Of a DNA stretch of 64,000 nt, positions 47,116 through 55,893 are shown piece after piece. Every line of letters begins with the position of its first letter. The stretch's first letter is position 1. The stretch lies in contig UCHV01000044.1 in assembly GCA_900472395.1 (NCBI GenBank), positions 1-64,000 of the forward strand, given 5' to 3'. Below the pieces are notes generated by a model. The model was given only the letters and a program-made list of their open reading frames with translations, made no database searches and was not told the origin of the DNA. Made by a program: the position numbers and the translations under genes. The stretch comes from Hyphomicrobiales bacterium (GTDB lineage Bacteria > Pseudomonadota > Alphaproteobacteria > Rhizobiales > Rhizobiaceae).

Positions 47116-49513
47116 TTGTAAACACCTTCAAGAGTTCAGCAGGAGCGACCTTGGAAAGCAGGCGCACAGGGTAATAGACTGAAACGAGCGCAGCCCCCAG
47201 CGCGGCCAAGCCGAGGTAAATCCAGTCGATCGGAAAGATCATAAGCGGTAACCTCCACCCGAAGGCCTCGACGTTGACTATCGCAAGAAGCACCCACGCC
47301 AAGGCTAGGCCCACCGGTATCGAGACGAAATAGGTGGCCGCCCAGAGCGCGACGGATCTTATGACCTCAAGCCGAGCCAGTTTCCGGCGTCGAACACCCA
47401 TAGCCCATAAGGGTGCCAGCTGCGGCAAGCGGGAAGCCGCAAGTGCCAACAACGTCGAAAACATTGCGAAGGCTGCAACCGCTAAGGTCAGGGCGTTCAG
47501 CGCTCCGGTTACCGCAAAAGTCTGGTCGAATATTGCCCGCGACTGCCTTTTCAACGTCGCCTGATCTACGATCGCATCTGCAGGCAGGCCAAAGTCATCG
47601 ATCAAGGCACTACGAACTCTATCGAGTTCAGAGGTTTGAACCCGCAGTCCATACCGCAGCTTCGCGGCGTTCGGGTAGTGCTGACCAAACGCGCCTAAGC
47701 CAACAAGGACCTGACCGACCGGGTTCCCAAAATCCGAGTAGACGCCCACGACATCCACACTAAAATTGCCTGGAAGAGCGATCCTGTCCCCGACCTTCAA
47801 CCCCTCTCTGCGCCACATCTGTTCATTCACCAGAGCGCCCTTGCCCGACGCGATCTTGTCCCAGACATCGTCACCCCCGGTTATCACCGGCCAGTTCTCG
47901 CGGTAGGTCGCATCATCAGCCACTCCGAATATTTGAACGGGCTTTCCGAGAACGTCACCATCTACGCTCCATATTGGCAGCACGGTATTCACCCGAGACG
48001 GCAACCACGCCCTCAAACGCTCGGCTTCTTCCTCGGTTCTGGCCGTTACGTACAATTCAGCCGCCAGTCGTTGGTCGAGCCAGCCGATGAAGGTCGTTCG
48101 AAAACTCGAAACCATCGTCCCGACCCCGATATTGGCGGAAAGGGCCAAGAGAAGAGCCATGAGAGCCAACGACAGACCTGGGAGCTGCAAGCGCGTATCA
48201 GCCCAAAACCACCGCGGGATTGGTTTGCGGGCCCAACGCTCTGCTCGTCCAAGTGTGTACGCGAGAACCGCAGGAAGCATCAGAGCCGCCCCGAGCAGAA
48301 GGGCAGCAAGGATGCCGAAGGCAGTAACCAGCCCCCCTTGCACCCACGTCAAGAGCACGGCCAATGAAAGTAGTAGGAGGCCCAGGACCGCCTGAACCCG
48401 GAGGCTTCGTTCTGCACCGGTCGCCAACGATCGGGCCTGGGCACTGGCAAGAATTGGCATGTTCCAGAGCTGCCGGATGCTTTGCGCAGATGCGACAGCT
48501 GTCCCAAGAAGCGCCATCGCCAATCCGGCCAGCCACCATTCCGCGCGAAAGGACAAAGTGCCCACGACGCTTGCGCCGTATAACCCCTGAAGCGTCGCTG
48601 CGACCCCTGGCAACAAAAAGGACGCGATGACGTAGCCAATCGCAACGCCTATCGAACCCGCTATCAGTGCAAGAACCGTCAATTCCAGGATCAAAATAGC
48701 CGTCAGAGACTTTAACGACACCCCGAGCGACCGCAGGGTTCGAAACGTTCCGCGTCGCTGGGAGAAGGTCACACCGATCGCGGAGTACGCGATGAACAGC
48801 CCAACGACAAACGCCAGAAAACCGAAAGCTGTGAGATTTAGATGAAAGCTGTCGGTTAGCGATGAGACATCGGTACCGTTGCCGCCGGCCCTGATGGAGA
48901 GATCAGGTGATATTTTTCCTATTGGTGGAAGACTTGGCGATTGATCGGGGGCGATGACGAACCTGCTCACTTTGCCCTTTCGCTGCAGCAGCCTGTCCGC
49001 GACGGAAATATCGACAAAGGCCGCGTCCTCTGGAACGGACGGTGAAAGCTTTATCCGGAGGCCCTGTACATCGGTGAGCTGGGCGGCGGTCTCGGCCGAC
49101 ATTAGAATAACTCCAGGTGCCCGGATAAATTCCGCCAAATCCGATGCGTCTTTCACTAAGGGAGCGTCGTTCGACTGCGGCATCGTCAAAGGATCGACAC
49201 CGATAAGCCTGATCCTTTTCCCACCCAGCCGGACGGTCCCCTCAATCACCGGCGACACCTTCCACCCTGCTTGCCGGAGCGAGGCATACGTCTCTACCGG
49301 TATCCCTTGTTGATCCCCTGTAATCAGCTGCTGCAGGTTGGCTTGCTCCAATACCGAAGCCGCCCTTGCGTAGCTCGCTCGCGCTTCAGAGTTGATCGCC
49401 TGAACCCCCGACCATAGTGCGGTGGCCAAGGCTATACCGGTGACCAGGGTAATCAGTTGGATTGGTCGATACCGCCAGTGGGAAATGACTGCCAGAAACG
49501 TCGTCTTGATCAT
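47105..49513 (-). CDS. FtsX-type ABC transporter permease (YbbP-like, double FtsX domain)
   Basis: 802 residues. One helix near residues 20-38, a periplasmic domain (35-220), three helices (230-350), a central helical pair, a second periplasmic domain (460-640) and a final group of helices, ending in VSVYYPVRLLSKVAPAELLK. Segments FLAFVVGLFIAYSAIGVTFS and TFRTLRSLGVSLKSLTAILI are FtsX-domain hallmarks, repeated in degenerate form near the C-terminus (ALWAMGVRRRKLARLEVIRS). The length equals E. coli YbbP. ATGA overlap with the ATPase gene. Likely mechanotransmission-type export or extraction of an envelope lipid or lipoprotein rather than import. Confidence 0.9.
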   Translation of the reverse strand: MIKTTFLAVISHWRYRPIQLITLVTGIALATALWSGVQAINSEARASYARAASVLEQANLQQLITGDQQGIPVETYASLRQAGWKVSPVIEGTVRLGGKRIRLIGVDPLTMPQSNDAPLVKDASDLAEFIRAPGVILMSAETAAQLTDVQGLRIKLSPSVPEDAAFVDISVADRLLQRKGKVSRFVIAPDQSPSLPPIGKISPDLSIRAGGNGTDVSSLTDSFHLNLTAFGFLAFVVGLFIAYSAIGVTFSQRRGTFRTLRSLGVSLKSLTAILILELTVLALIAGSIGVAIGYVIASFLLPGVAATLQGLYGASVVGTLSFRAEWWLAGLAMALLGTAVASAQSIRQLWNMPILASAQARSLATGAERSLRVQAVLGLLLLSLAVLLTWVQGGLVTAFGILAALLLGAALMLPAVLAYTLGRAERWARKPIPRWFWADTRLQLPGLSLALMALLLALSANIGVGTMVSSFRTTFIGWLDQRLAAELYVTARTEEEAERLRAWLPSRVNTVLPIWSVDGDVLGKPVQIFGVADDATYRENWPVITGGDDVWDKIASGKGALVNEQMWRREGLKVGDRIALPGNFSVDVVGVYSDFGNPVGQVLVGLGAFGQHYPNAAKLRYGLRVQTSELDRVRSALIDDFGLPADAIVDQATLKRQSRAIFDQTFAVTGALNALTLAVAAFAMFSTLLALAASRLPQLAPLWAMGVRRRKLARLEVIRSVALWAATYFVSIPVGLALAWVLLAIVNVEAFGWRLPLMIFPIDWIYLGLAALGAALVSVYYPVRLLSKVAPAELLKVFTNER

Positions 49514-50169
49514 GAGAGTATCCGACCAGACTTGAGCGTGATCGTTCTGTCGAGTTTTGCAGCCAGCCTCGTCGAATGTGTCACCATCAGAAGCGACGAG
49601 CCCGCCGCTTTACACAAGGACACCATGATTTCCAGAACGGCATCCCCCGTCGCCTCGTCCAAATTCCCGGTCGGTTCGTCGGCCAGCACAAGTGGCGGAC
49701 GCGCCGCAAGTGTTCGACCGATGGCAACACGCTGTTGCTGGCCACCCGAAAGCTGGTCGGGATAACGGTCAAGGAGCCCCTGCAACCCTAGCCCGGCGGA
49801 CAGGGAGTCCGACCAGCTGGCGTCGTACCGATCCGCAAGTTGTGCGTGGAAATGAAGATTCGCTTTCACCGTCAGCGAAGGGATCAGATTGTATTGTTGG
49901 AAGATCAGCCCCGCCTGGGTACGGCGATACTCCGCTCGTTCCGCCTCGCCAAACCTGGTTATGTTAACGCCGTGTGCGACAATCGTACCAGTGTCGACGA
50001 TATCGAGCCCACCGGCCAGATGAAGCAAGGTGCTCTTACCGCTACCTGACTCCCCGGTCAGAGCGACGGTCTCGCCAGCCAAAATATCCAGGTCGATGCC
50101 CTGGAGGATAGAGAGGCAACCCTCTGCCGTCTGATAAGATTTGGTGACGGCGGACATCGACAGAATCAT
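49510..50169 (-). CDS. ABC transporter ATP-binding protein (LolD/YbbA-like)
   Basis: 219 residues. Walker A GESGSGKSTLL, Q-loop FQQYNLIPSL, signature LSGGQQQRVAIG, Walker B LVLADEPTGNLDEATGD and H-loop MVTHSTRLA. The family (MacB/LolD/YbbA) pairs with FtsX-type permeases, as here. The second Met (50157) is an alternative start. First gene of the exporter operon. Confidence 0.95.
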   Translation of the reverse strand: MILSMSAVTKSYQTAEGCLSILQGIDLDILAGETVALTGESGSGKSTLLHLAGGLDIVDTGTIVAHGVNITRFGEAERAEYRRTQAGLIFQQYNLIPSLTVKANLHFHAQLADRYDASWSDSLSAGLGLQGLLDRYPDQLSGGQQQRVAIGRTLAARPPLVLADEPTGNLDEATGDAVLEIMVSLCKAAGSSLLMVTHSTRLAAKLDRTITLKSGRILS

Positions 50170-50357
50170 AAGGCACCTCGGCTTTTCACACTATTTAGGC
50201 CTCGCATGGTATTTCTCCACCTCGACGATGTTCACCGCCCGTCATAACGGTGCGACGGGTTCATCGAAATTCGATTGACGAGCGGAGCGCTATTGAACGC
50301 TTGATTAAAGCGCGTGACGTACCCAAGTGAAAAGAGAAGGAACTTGAGGGTGTGTTT

Positions 50358-50591
50358 GTGGCTAAGCCGGACATTTCGAAATCTTCAATGCAAGCTCTCG
50401 CTGCAATCAGCCACTTTCGTCACCAGCGGCGGCTGGCCAACTCCTGGGTGGTCGGTGACCGCCGGCTGTCATCAGCGACGGTGGCCAAGCTGGCGCAAAA
50501 CAATCTTATTCGTGAGCTTGCTTTCAAAGGAGAGCCAGCCCTCGTGTTGACCGATGAAGCCAAAGCGATCCTCTCGAGCAATCACCAATAA
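50358..50591 (+). CDS. Small hypothetical protein with a winged-helix-like pattern, 77 residues
   Basis: GTG at 50358 with GAGG nine bases upstream (a GTG at 50352 is closer than usual). The sequence SMQALAAISHFRHQRRLANS followed by LSSATVAKLAQNNLIRELAF and ALVLTDEAKAIL looks like a small winged helix: helix, recognition helix, then the wing-strand pair. No family identified. It precedes the Ku genes on the same strand with a 170-base gap. Confidence 0.6.
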   Translation: MAKPDISKSSMQALAAISHFRHQRRLANSWVVGDRRLSSATVAKLAQNNLIRELAFKGEPALVLTDEAKAILSSNHQ

Positions 50592-50712
50592 CCATATGAC
50601 AGGCGAGCTTGGAATCTCACCCGGACGATCCGGCGGTTGGTGAGTTCCACCCCCTGCCTTTTGCCGCTCTCATGTCATGCGGTTTCAGCTGCCCACCGAC
50701 ACGCTCCGGCCC

Positions 50713-50737
50713 GGAACAGAATTCGTCCTGTCCAGTT
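50713..50737 (+). promoter_or_regulatory. EcfG/RpoE2-type promoter of the ku operon
   Basis: GGAAC at 50713-50717, 18-base spacer, TT at 50736-50737, 26 bases before the GTG at 50763. Stress-sigma control of bacterial end-joining genes has been described for Sinorhizobium. Confidence 0.65.
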
Positions 50738-50762
50738 TACTGTAAAATCGTGGAGGACGAAC

Positions 50763-51650
50763 GTGGCTGCTCATCGTGCGCAATGGAAAGGTCATCTCAA
50801 GATCGGGGAACTGAGCTGTGCCGTCGGGTTGTATACCGCCGCATCGACCTCCGACCGCATCAGCTTCCACATGATCAACGAGAAGACCGGAAACCGGCTG
50901 AAACGCGAATTCGTCGATAGCGAGACCGAGGAAGTTGTCGAGCGCGATAGCCAGGTGAAGGGCTTCGAGACCGGCAACGGCGATTATATCATGATCGACC
51001 CGGAAGAGGTCGCAGCCGTCATTCCCGATTCAGACAAGACGCTTGAGGCCGAAGCCTTCATTCCTTGCGGGAAGATCGACGACATCTACTTCGACAAGCC
51101 TTATTATCTCGTTCCCGTTGACGATGCGGACCAGGACGCGTTCACCAGCATGCGCGATGCGTTGAGCACGACCAGCGCGACGGCAATCGCTCGGACGGTC
51201 CTATTCCGAAGGATGCGCACTGTCCTGATCAGGGCTCATGGAAAAGGCATCATCGCGACAACACTCAATTTCGACTACGAAGTGCGATCTTCGAAAGAAG
51301 CGTTCAAGGATGTGAAAAAGATCAAGGTCGAGGCGGAAATGCTCGATCTCGCAAAGCACATTATTGGGACGAAGAGAGGCAACTTCAATCCCGCCATTTT
51401 CGATGACCGCTACGAAGCCGCCCTTGCGGCCCTGGTGAAAGCGAAAGCTGAAGGCAAATCTTTGCCGAAACCGAAGCCGGTAAAGGTCTCAAAACCGAAC
51501 GATCTCCTCAAAGCTCTCCAGGGGAGCGCGGGCATGGACAAGTCGAACTCCAAGAAGCCCAAGGCCGCCAACGCCAATTCTGGAAAAAGAGCGACAACCA
51601 TCAAATCCACGAAAAGTCGGGCAAAACCCGCTCAGAAGAAAGCGAGCTGA
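50763..51650 (+). CDS. ku: Non-homologous end-joining protein Ku (first copy)
   Basis: 295 residues from the GTG at 50763 (GGAGG upstream). Bacterial Ku bridge core: QWKGHLKIGELSCAVGLYTA, ISFHMINEKTGNRLKREFVD, YIMIDPEEVAAV, and FIPCGKIDDIYFDKPYYLVP. A Lys-rich C-terminal tail (KPKPVKVSKPND and on) binds DNA. Ku forms dimers that load onto double-strand ends and recruit the ligase. The second Ku starts three bases after the stop, so they may form a heterodimer. Confidence 0.95.
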   Translation: MAAHRAQWKGHLKIGELSCAVGLYTAASTSDRISFHMINEKTGNRLKREFVDSETEEVVERDSQVKGFETGNGDYIMIDPEEVAAVIPDSDKTLEAEAFIPCGKIDDIYFDKPYYLVPVDDADQDAFTSMRDALSTTSATAIARTVLFRRMRTVLIRAHGKGIIATTLNFDYEVRSSKEAFKDVKKIKVEAEMLDLAKHIIGTKRGNFNPAIFDDRYEAALAALVKAKAEGKSLPKPKPVKVSKPNDLLKALQGSAGMDKSNSKKPKAANANSGKRATTIKSTKSRAKPAQKKAS

Positions 51651-51653
51651 TAG

Positions 51654-52472
51654 ATGGCACCGCGTCGCCCTTATTGGAGAGGCTATCTGAAGCTATCGCT
51701 CGTCACCTGCCCTGTCGCCATGACACCCGCGACCTCGGGTTCGGAGAAGGTACGGTTTCACACCTTGAACAAAGATACCGGCAACCGTGTGGTCTCGCAG
51801 TACATCGATAGCGTTACCGGAAAGCCGGTCAAGGATGAACACGAGGCGAAAGGTTATGAGCGCGGCGAGAACGAATACGTTTTGCTGACAGATGAGGATC
51901 TGGAAACGGTCGAACTTGAAACTGTGCGGACGATTGACATCGAAACATTCGTCCCTCGCGGGAGCATTGAATGGGTGTACCTTGAGACCCCTTATTTCCT
52001 GACCACCAATGACAAGATCGGGGACGAGGCGTTCGCCGTGATCAGGCAAGCGATGGAGGCGGAGGACGTTGTCGGCATCTCCCGCGTGGTCCTTGGCCGC
52101 CGTGAGCGTGCCGTCGTACTCGAGCCCCGTGGCGAAGGGATTGTTGTGTGGGCTCTCCGCTTTGGCGACGAAGTGAGGCCGGAGAAAGAGTATTTTACCG
52201 GCATCGACAAGAAGTCTGACGCCAAGGGGGTCTCTGCGCTAGAGAAAATCATCAAAAAAGGACTGAAGGATTGGTCTCCGGACATGGTTTCGGATCCTAT
52301 CCAGGAAAGCCTTTTGAAGCTTATCGACAGAAAGAAGAAGGCAAAAAAGCCCACCAAGAAGGCTTCTGCGAAATCGAAAAAAGACGTTTCCGAGAAAAGC
52401 AACGTCATCGACATCATGGAGGCCCTGAAGAAGTCGGTCGCAAAGGAGCTGAAGTCGCGCCGAGCTGGATGA
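51654..52472 (+). CDS. ku: Non-homologous end-joining protein Ku (second copy)
   Basis: 272 residues. Core motifs YWRGYLKLSLVTCPVAMTPA, VRFHTLNKDTGNRVVSQYID, YVLLTDEDLETV, FVPRGSIEWVYLETPYFLTT. Lys-rich tail (KKKAKKPTKKASAKSKKD). It is clearly diverged from the first copy, so the pair is an old duplication, as in Sinorhizobium ku3/ku4. Start chosen at the only ATG three bases after the upstream stop. Confidence 0.95.
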   Translation: MAPRRPYWRGYLKLSLVTCPVAMTPATSGSEKVRFHTLNKDTGNRVVSQYIDSVTGKPVKDEHEAKGYERGENEYVLLTDEDLETVELETVRTIDIETFVPRGSIEWVYLETPYFLTTNDKIGDEAFAVIRQAMEAEDVVGISRVVLGRRERAVVLEPRGEGIVVWALRFGDEVRPEKEYFTGIDKKSDAKGVSALEKIIKKGLKDWSPDMVSDPIQESLLKLIDRKKKAKKPTKKASAKSKKDVSEKSNVIDIMEALKKSVAKELKSRRAG

Positions 52473-52866
52473 GGCTTACGCGTTCGGTGGGCAAACCAGA
52501 TTTTGACGCATGACCCCGGCTCGCGCCCTGGTCCTTTAAACTCCGGTTTTCAACTGCGCGCGTCGTCAGGCGTTGGCAGTAGGTTGCTTCCTGGACGAGA
52601 TCGCGCTGATCGCTATCAGCGGCCGCATCGCGTTGAAACTGGGGGCTGACGTAGGTCGGTTGATCATCGGTGACGGCACCACCGCAGCACATCACATCTA
52701 CCTCAGCCGACACTGATGCCGATGACCAGAACGCGTGGGCAATGCTGTCTGCCTTGCGGGGTTATTCTCCGGAGGCAAGGGTTTGGTCGATCGCGCTCTG
52801 GTGGCAGGCGAGATGCTCGTCAGGTACAGAGCTGACAGTCAGACTGGCCACTGTTGTTCTCGCCCG
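52473..52866. other. Gap between ku and the ligase
   Basis: About 394 bases with no recognised gene; open frames lack motifs. The right end carries the ligase promoter. Confidence 0.4.
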
Positions 52867-52891
52867 GGAACGATTCTCGGACGTGACGATT
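52867..52891 (+). promoter_or_regulatory. EcfG/RpoE2-type promoter of the DNA ligase gene
   Basis: GGAAC at 52867-52871, 18-base spacer, TT at 52890-52891, 56 bases before the ATG at 52947. Confidence 0.6.
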
Positions 52892-52946
52892 TGGTCACCG
52901 AGTGGCAACGCCATTCGGCAATCGTCCTCCCTTCGAGGGTTTAGTA

Positions 52947-53984
52947 ATGCGTAGCCGATCCAAACCGCTTCTACGCACCGATCACGTGGCAAAGTCGAAG
53001 CCACGACAACGAAGAAACCTGGCGCAACCCCAACTTCCCTTCGACACGATGCCGGAGCGTATTGAGCCCGCCCTTGCTTTACTGAAACCGAAAGCTCCGC
53101 ATGGCGATCAGTGGCTTTTCGAACTGAAGTTTGATGGCTACCGCTTGGCGATCCATATCGAGCCGAAAAGCGTTCGCATCTTGACGCGCGGAGGCCACGA
53201 CTGGACTGAACGTTTCCCGACCATCGCCGAGGCGGCCCGTAAGCTTGGAGTCGGAACCGCCATACTGGACGGCGAGGCAGTGGTGCTCGACGCTGAAGGC
53301 CGCTCAGATTTCGGCGCACTCCAGCGATCGCTCGGTGGGCGGGGCGGCAAACGCGCCTCGGCAGAAGCAGTGTTCTACGCTTTTGACCTTCCGTATTTCG
53401 ACGGGCATCTCTTGACGAACGCTGAGCTGTTTGTTCGGCGTCCCCTGCTAACGGACCTTTTGGACGGCGGAGACGGCGGGATACGTTTGTCCGAGGAGAT
53501 AGAGGGCGACGGCGACGAGCTGCTTGTGGCGGCATGCGCGCATGGGCTTGAGGGTTTGATTGCTAAGCACCGGGATAGTCGATATCGCTCTGGACGCACT
53601 GGCGACTGGCTCAAGATCAAATGCATTCAAAGCGAGAGCTTTGTCATTATCGGATATGAGCAGTCATCCGTCGCCCGGGGTGGCATTGGAAGTCTTCTGC
53701 TTGCAGCCACGAACGGTACGGCCTTGCACCATGTCGGGTCCGTAGGAACGGGGTTCAGGGAGAAAGACGCCGTTGCTCTCCGATCGATGCTTGACAAGCT
53801 GAGGACGAAACGACCGGCTGTACCGATCAAAGGCAAAAACCTCGTTTTCACTCAGCCCACACTCATTGCCGAAATCGAGTTTCGCGGATGGACGGATGAC
53901 GGAAATTTGCGGCATGCGTCATACAAAGGGCTGCGAGAGCTCCAGGACAACGCAGATATCTACAATCTTGGAACCGAAGCCTGA
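52947..53984 (+). CDS. Stand-alone LigD-type ATP-dependent DNA ligase domain
   Basis: 345 residues, only the ligase part of LigD: no polymerase and no phosphoesterase domain. The nucleotidyl-lysine motif I is in FELKFDGYRLA; motif III-like AVFYAFDLPYFDG; motif IV-like LEGLIAKHRDSRYRSGRTGD; motif V LKIKCIQSESFVIIGY, followed by the OB-fold part (FRGWTDDGNLRHASYKGLRE). It seals double-strand breaks together with Ku. GAGG lies nine bases before the ATG. It has its own EcfG-type promoter and stands next to two ku genes and exonuclease III. Confidence 0.93.
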   Translation: MRSRSKPLLRTDHVAKSKPRQRRNLAQPQLPFDTMPERIEPALALLKPKAPHGDQWLFELKFDGYRLAIHIEPKSVRILTRGGHDWTERFPTIAEAARKLGVGTAILDGEAVVLDAEGRSDFGALQRSLGGRGGKRASAEAVFYAFDLPYFDGHLLTNAELFVRRPLLTDLLDGGDGGIRLSEEIEGDGDELLVAACAHGLEGLIAKHRDSRYRSGRTGDWLKIKCIQSESFVIIGYEQSSVARGGIGSLLLAATNGTALHHVGSVGTGFREKDAVALRSMLDKLRTKRPAVPIKGKNLVFTQPTLIAEIEFRGWTDDGNLRHASYKGLRELQDNADIYNLGTEA

Positions 53985-54226
53985 GGCTGACCTCGTTTCA
54001 GGGGGCGTTGATGCTCATGATGTTTTCGGAAACAACGGTGTAAGGTGGGTCTGAGGGGATAGAACCGGCGCCTCGACACCTCGTAACTGCCTGGCGCAAC
54101 GAGGGGCTTTCGAAACTCCCTCGGATTGCTGATATGAATTGGACTTTTCAGGTAGAGTGGCTGAGGATAAGCCGTTGAGCAGCCAGACAGATAATGCAAG
54201 GCCTTGCCGGTTGAAGAAGCCGGTCT

Positions 54227-54239
54227 AGATCGGAAGAGC
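54227..54239 (+). other. 13-base match to the common Illumina adapter start
   Basis: AGATCGGAAGAGC occurs at 54227-54239, next to a small dyad (AAGAGC-C-GCTCTT). The sequence after it does not continue as adapter. It may be chance or a join artefact. The gap 53985-54271 holds no gene. Confidence 0.4.
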
Positions 54240-54271
54240 CGCTCTTTATCTCACTAACCAATGGCACCGCA

Positions 54272-55054
54272 TTGAAGATTGCTACTTACAATGTCAACGG
54301 GATCAACGGCAGACTGGACGTTCTGCTACGATGGCTGAAGGATGATCAGCCAGACATCGTTTGCCTGCAAGAGCTGAAGTCCACATCGTTTCCCGAAAAA
54401 GAGATCTCGCGAGCAGGTTATGGCGCAGCATGGGATGGCGAAAAGTCCTGGAATGGCGTTGCGATTCTCCTGAAGGGCGATGAACCGCTGATCACACGCC
54501 GAGGGCTACCCGGAGACCCGGACGACAAACAGAGCCGCTATATCGAAGCAGTGGTAGACGGTGTCCTGTTAGGCTGCCTGTATCTTCCCAACGGCAACCC
54601 TGCTCCAGGTCCGAAGTTTGACTACAAGCTGCGTTGGTTTCGACGCCTCCAGGACCACGCAGCCGAGATGCTTGATCTCGACGTCCCCGCGCTGCTCGTT
54701 GGTGACTTCAACGTCATGCCGACTGAGAGGGACGTATACAAGCCTGAACGTTGGGTCGATGATGCACTATTCCGGCCGGAGATCCGTCAGGCGTATGCAG
54801 AGCTCACCGCGCAAGGCTGGATCGACGCAGTGCGGCATTTGCATCCGGATGAACGAATCTACACCTTCTGGAAGTATTGGCGCAACAGTTTCGAACGTGA
54901 CGCGGGACTGCGGATAGACCACTGTCTTTTGTCTCCCGGCATGGCCCCTTGGTTGAGGTCTGCGTCAGTTAGAAAGAAGCCAAGGAGCTGGTCTGGCACC
55001 AGCGACCACGCGCCTGTCATGATCGAGTTGGACACCTCGGAGGGGATCGATTGA
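54272..55054 (+). CDS. xthA: Exodeoxyribonuclease III (AP endonuclease)
   Basis: 260 residues, TTG start at 54272. EEP-family core: MKIATYNVNGINGRL, CLQELKSTSFPEKE (metal Glu), GVAILLKGDE, LLVGDFNVMP (Asp/Asn pair), LRIDHCLLSPG, and the catalytic ending GTSDHAPVMIEL. It removes abasic-site and 3'-blocked ends in base-excision repair. No ATG fits the frame at this position; the preceding ATG (54260) is a five-codon frame that ends just after the TTG. The next gene overlaps its stop (TGATG). Confidence 0.93.
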   Translation: MKIATYNVNGINGRLDVLLRWLKDDQPDIVCLQELKSTSFPEKEISRAGYGAAWDGEKSWNGVAILLKGDEPLITRRGLPGDPDDKQSRYIEAVVDGVLLGCLYLPNGNPAPGPKFDYKLRWFRRLQDHAAEMLDLDVPALLVGDFNVMPTERDVYKPERWVDDALFRPEIRQAYAELTAQGWIDAVRHLHPDERIYTFWKYWRNSFERDAGLRIDHCLLSPGMAPWLRSASVRKKPRSWSGTSDHAPVMIELDTSEGID

Positions 55055-55590
55055 TGACGACGACCGTCCGACAGTCTTGCCAGCAAAAGGAGGCGGCCGA
55101 GTGGTTTCGTTCATTGGAGCCGGTTCATTCAGAAGAATTGGTCGGTCTCTGGAGGGGATCAGGGTATCCTTCCGGCCACCCGCTGGATGGTGTTTTAGAA
55201 AACCTTCATTGGTTTGGGAAGCGCTTTCATCCCGACATGAGAGCCGATGCCCTGCTATTTAAAGGCGATAAGAATAGGCTTGTCGCAGTCGAACCGGCGT
55301 TCTTCCCTGTTCGCTGGGCACTAAGGTTCGCAGGACTCGGCAAAACAAAGTGGGCTTGGAACCTGTTTACTCACTTGCGGTCGCGCCTCAGAGCGAAAAC
55401 CACTTCAGCTACGCTCCAGCAGCGGATGGACGAGGGCGTTGTGACCGCCGCGATGGTGTATAACCGGCAGCCAATCATTGATTACTTCCGCCGCTCAGGC
55501 GACCACGTGATCGGAAAAATGGTAGTCGAGGGGGACACCCGCCGATATTTTTTCTGCCTGCAGCAGGTCGATGGACAGCTGAAACACTGA
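55054..55590 (+). CDS. GXWXG / DUF4334 domain protein
   Basis: 178 residues. The N-terminal GXWXG motif region is LVGLWRGSGYPSGHPLDGVL followed by LHWFGKRF; the C-terminal part (AAMVYNRQPIIDYFRRSGDH, then MVVEGDTRRYFFCLQQ) is DUF4334. Function unknown. Its ATG overlaps the xthA stop, with GGAGG ten bases upstream, so the two share a transcript. Confidence 0.85.
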   Translation: MTTTVRQSCQQKEAAEWFRSLEPVHSEELVGLWRGSGYPSGHPLDGVLENLHWFGKRFHPDMRADALLFKGDKNRLVAVEPAFFPVRWALRFAGLGKTKWAWNLFTHLRSRLRAKTTSATLQQRMDEGVVTAAMVYNRQPIIDYFRRSGDHVIGKMVVEGDTRRYFFCLQQVDGQLKH

Positions 55591-55627
55591 TTTCGGTCCG
55601 AGACTTAGCGAGAGAGGCGTCGGCAGT

Positions 55628-55843
55628 TCATGATTTCTTTTTGAGAGCACTTGGCTTGTGCGCAGCCCTGGCTCCGGTCTTAGAACTCTCGACGATAACC
55701 TGCGGGTCCGCCTTTGAAGCCTTCACCTCATGCCCTTTGATTTTTGTCGGGCTGGTTTGCTTTTTGACGACCTTTCCCGAGGTTTCTCCCTGGCTGGTCT
55801 TCCAGGCGACGGTGTCGCCTATTTTAGGATCTTTGGCCATCAT
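55628..55843 (-). CDS. HVA1 / Tudor-domain (DUF2945) small basic protein
   Basis: 71 residues. A short SH3-like Tudor fold: KIGDTVAWKTSQGETSGKVV, then the linker TSPTKIKGHEVKASKADPQV. The tail is Lys-rich (HKPSALKKKS). Known as hypervirulence-associated protein in fungi, but common in rhizobia with no established function; the basic charge suggests nucleic-acid binding. AGGAG precedes the ATG at 55843. An EcfG-type site lies 26 bases upstream. Confidence 0.85.
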   Translation of the reverse strand: MMAKDPKIGDTVAWKTSQGETSGKVVKKQTSPTKIKGHEVKASKADPQVIVESSKTGARAAHKPSALKKKS

Positions 55844-55868
55844 ACCTTCTCCTTTATCAGGCCAGCGA

Positions 55869-55893
55869 AACATATGAGGCGGTTTATGGTTCC
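55869..55893 (-). promoter_or_regulatory. EcfG/RpoE2-type promoter of the HVA1 gene
   Basis: Minus strand: GGAAC (55893-55889), 18-base spacer, TT (55870-55869), 26 bases before the ATG at 55843. Confidence 0.6.
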
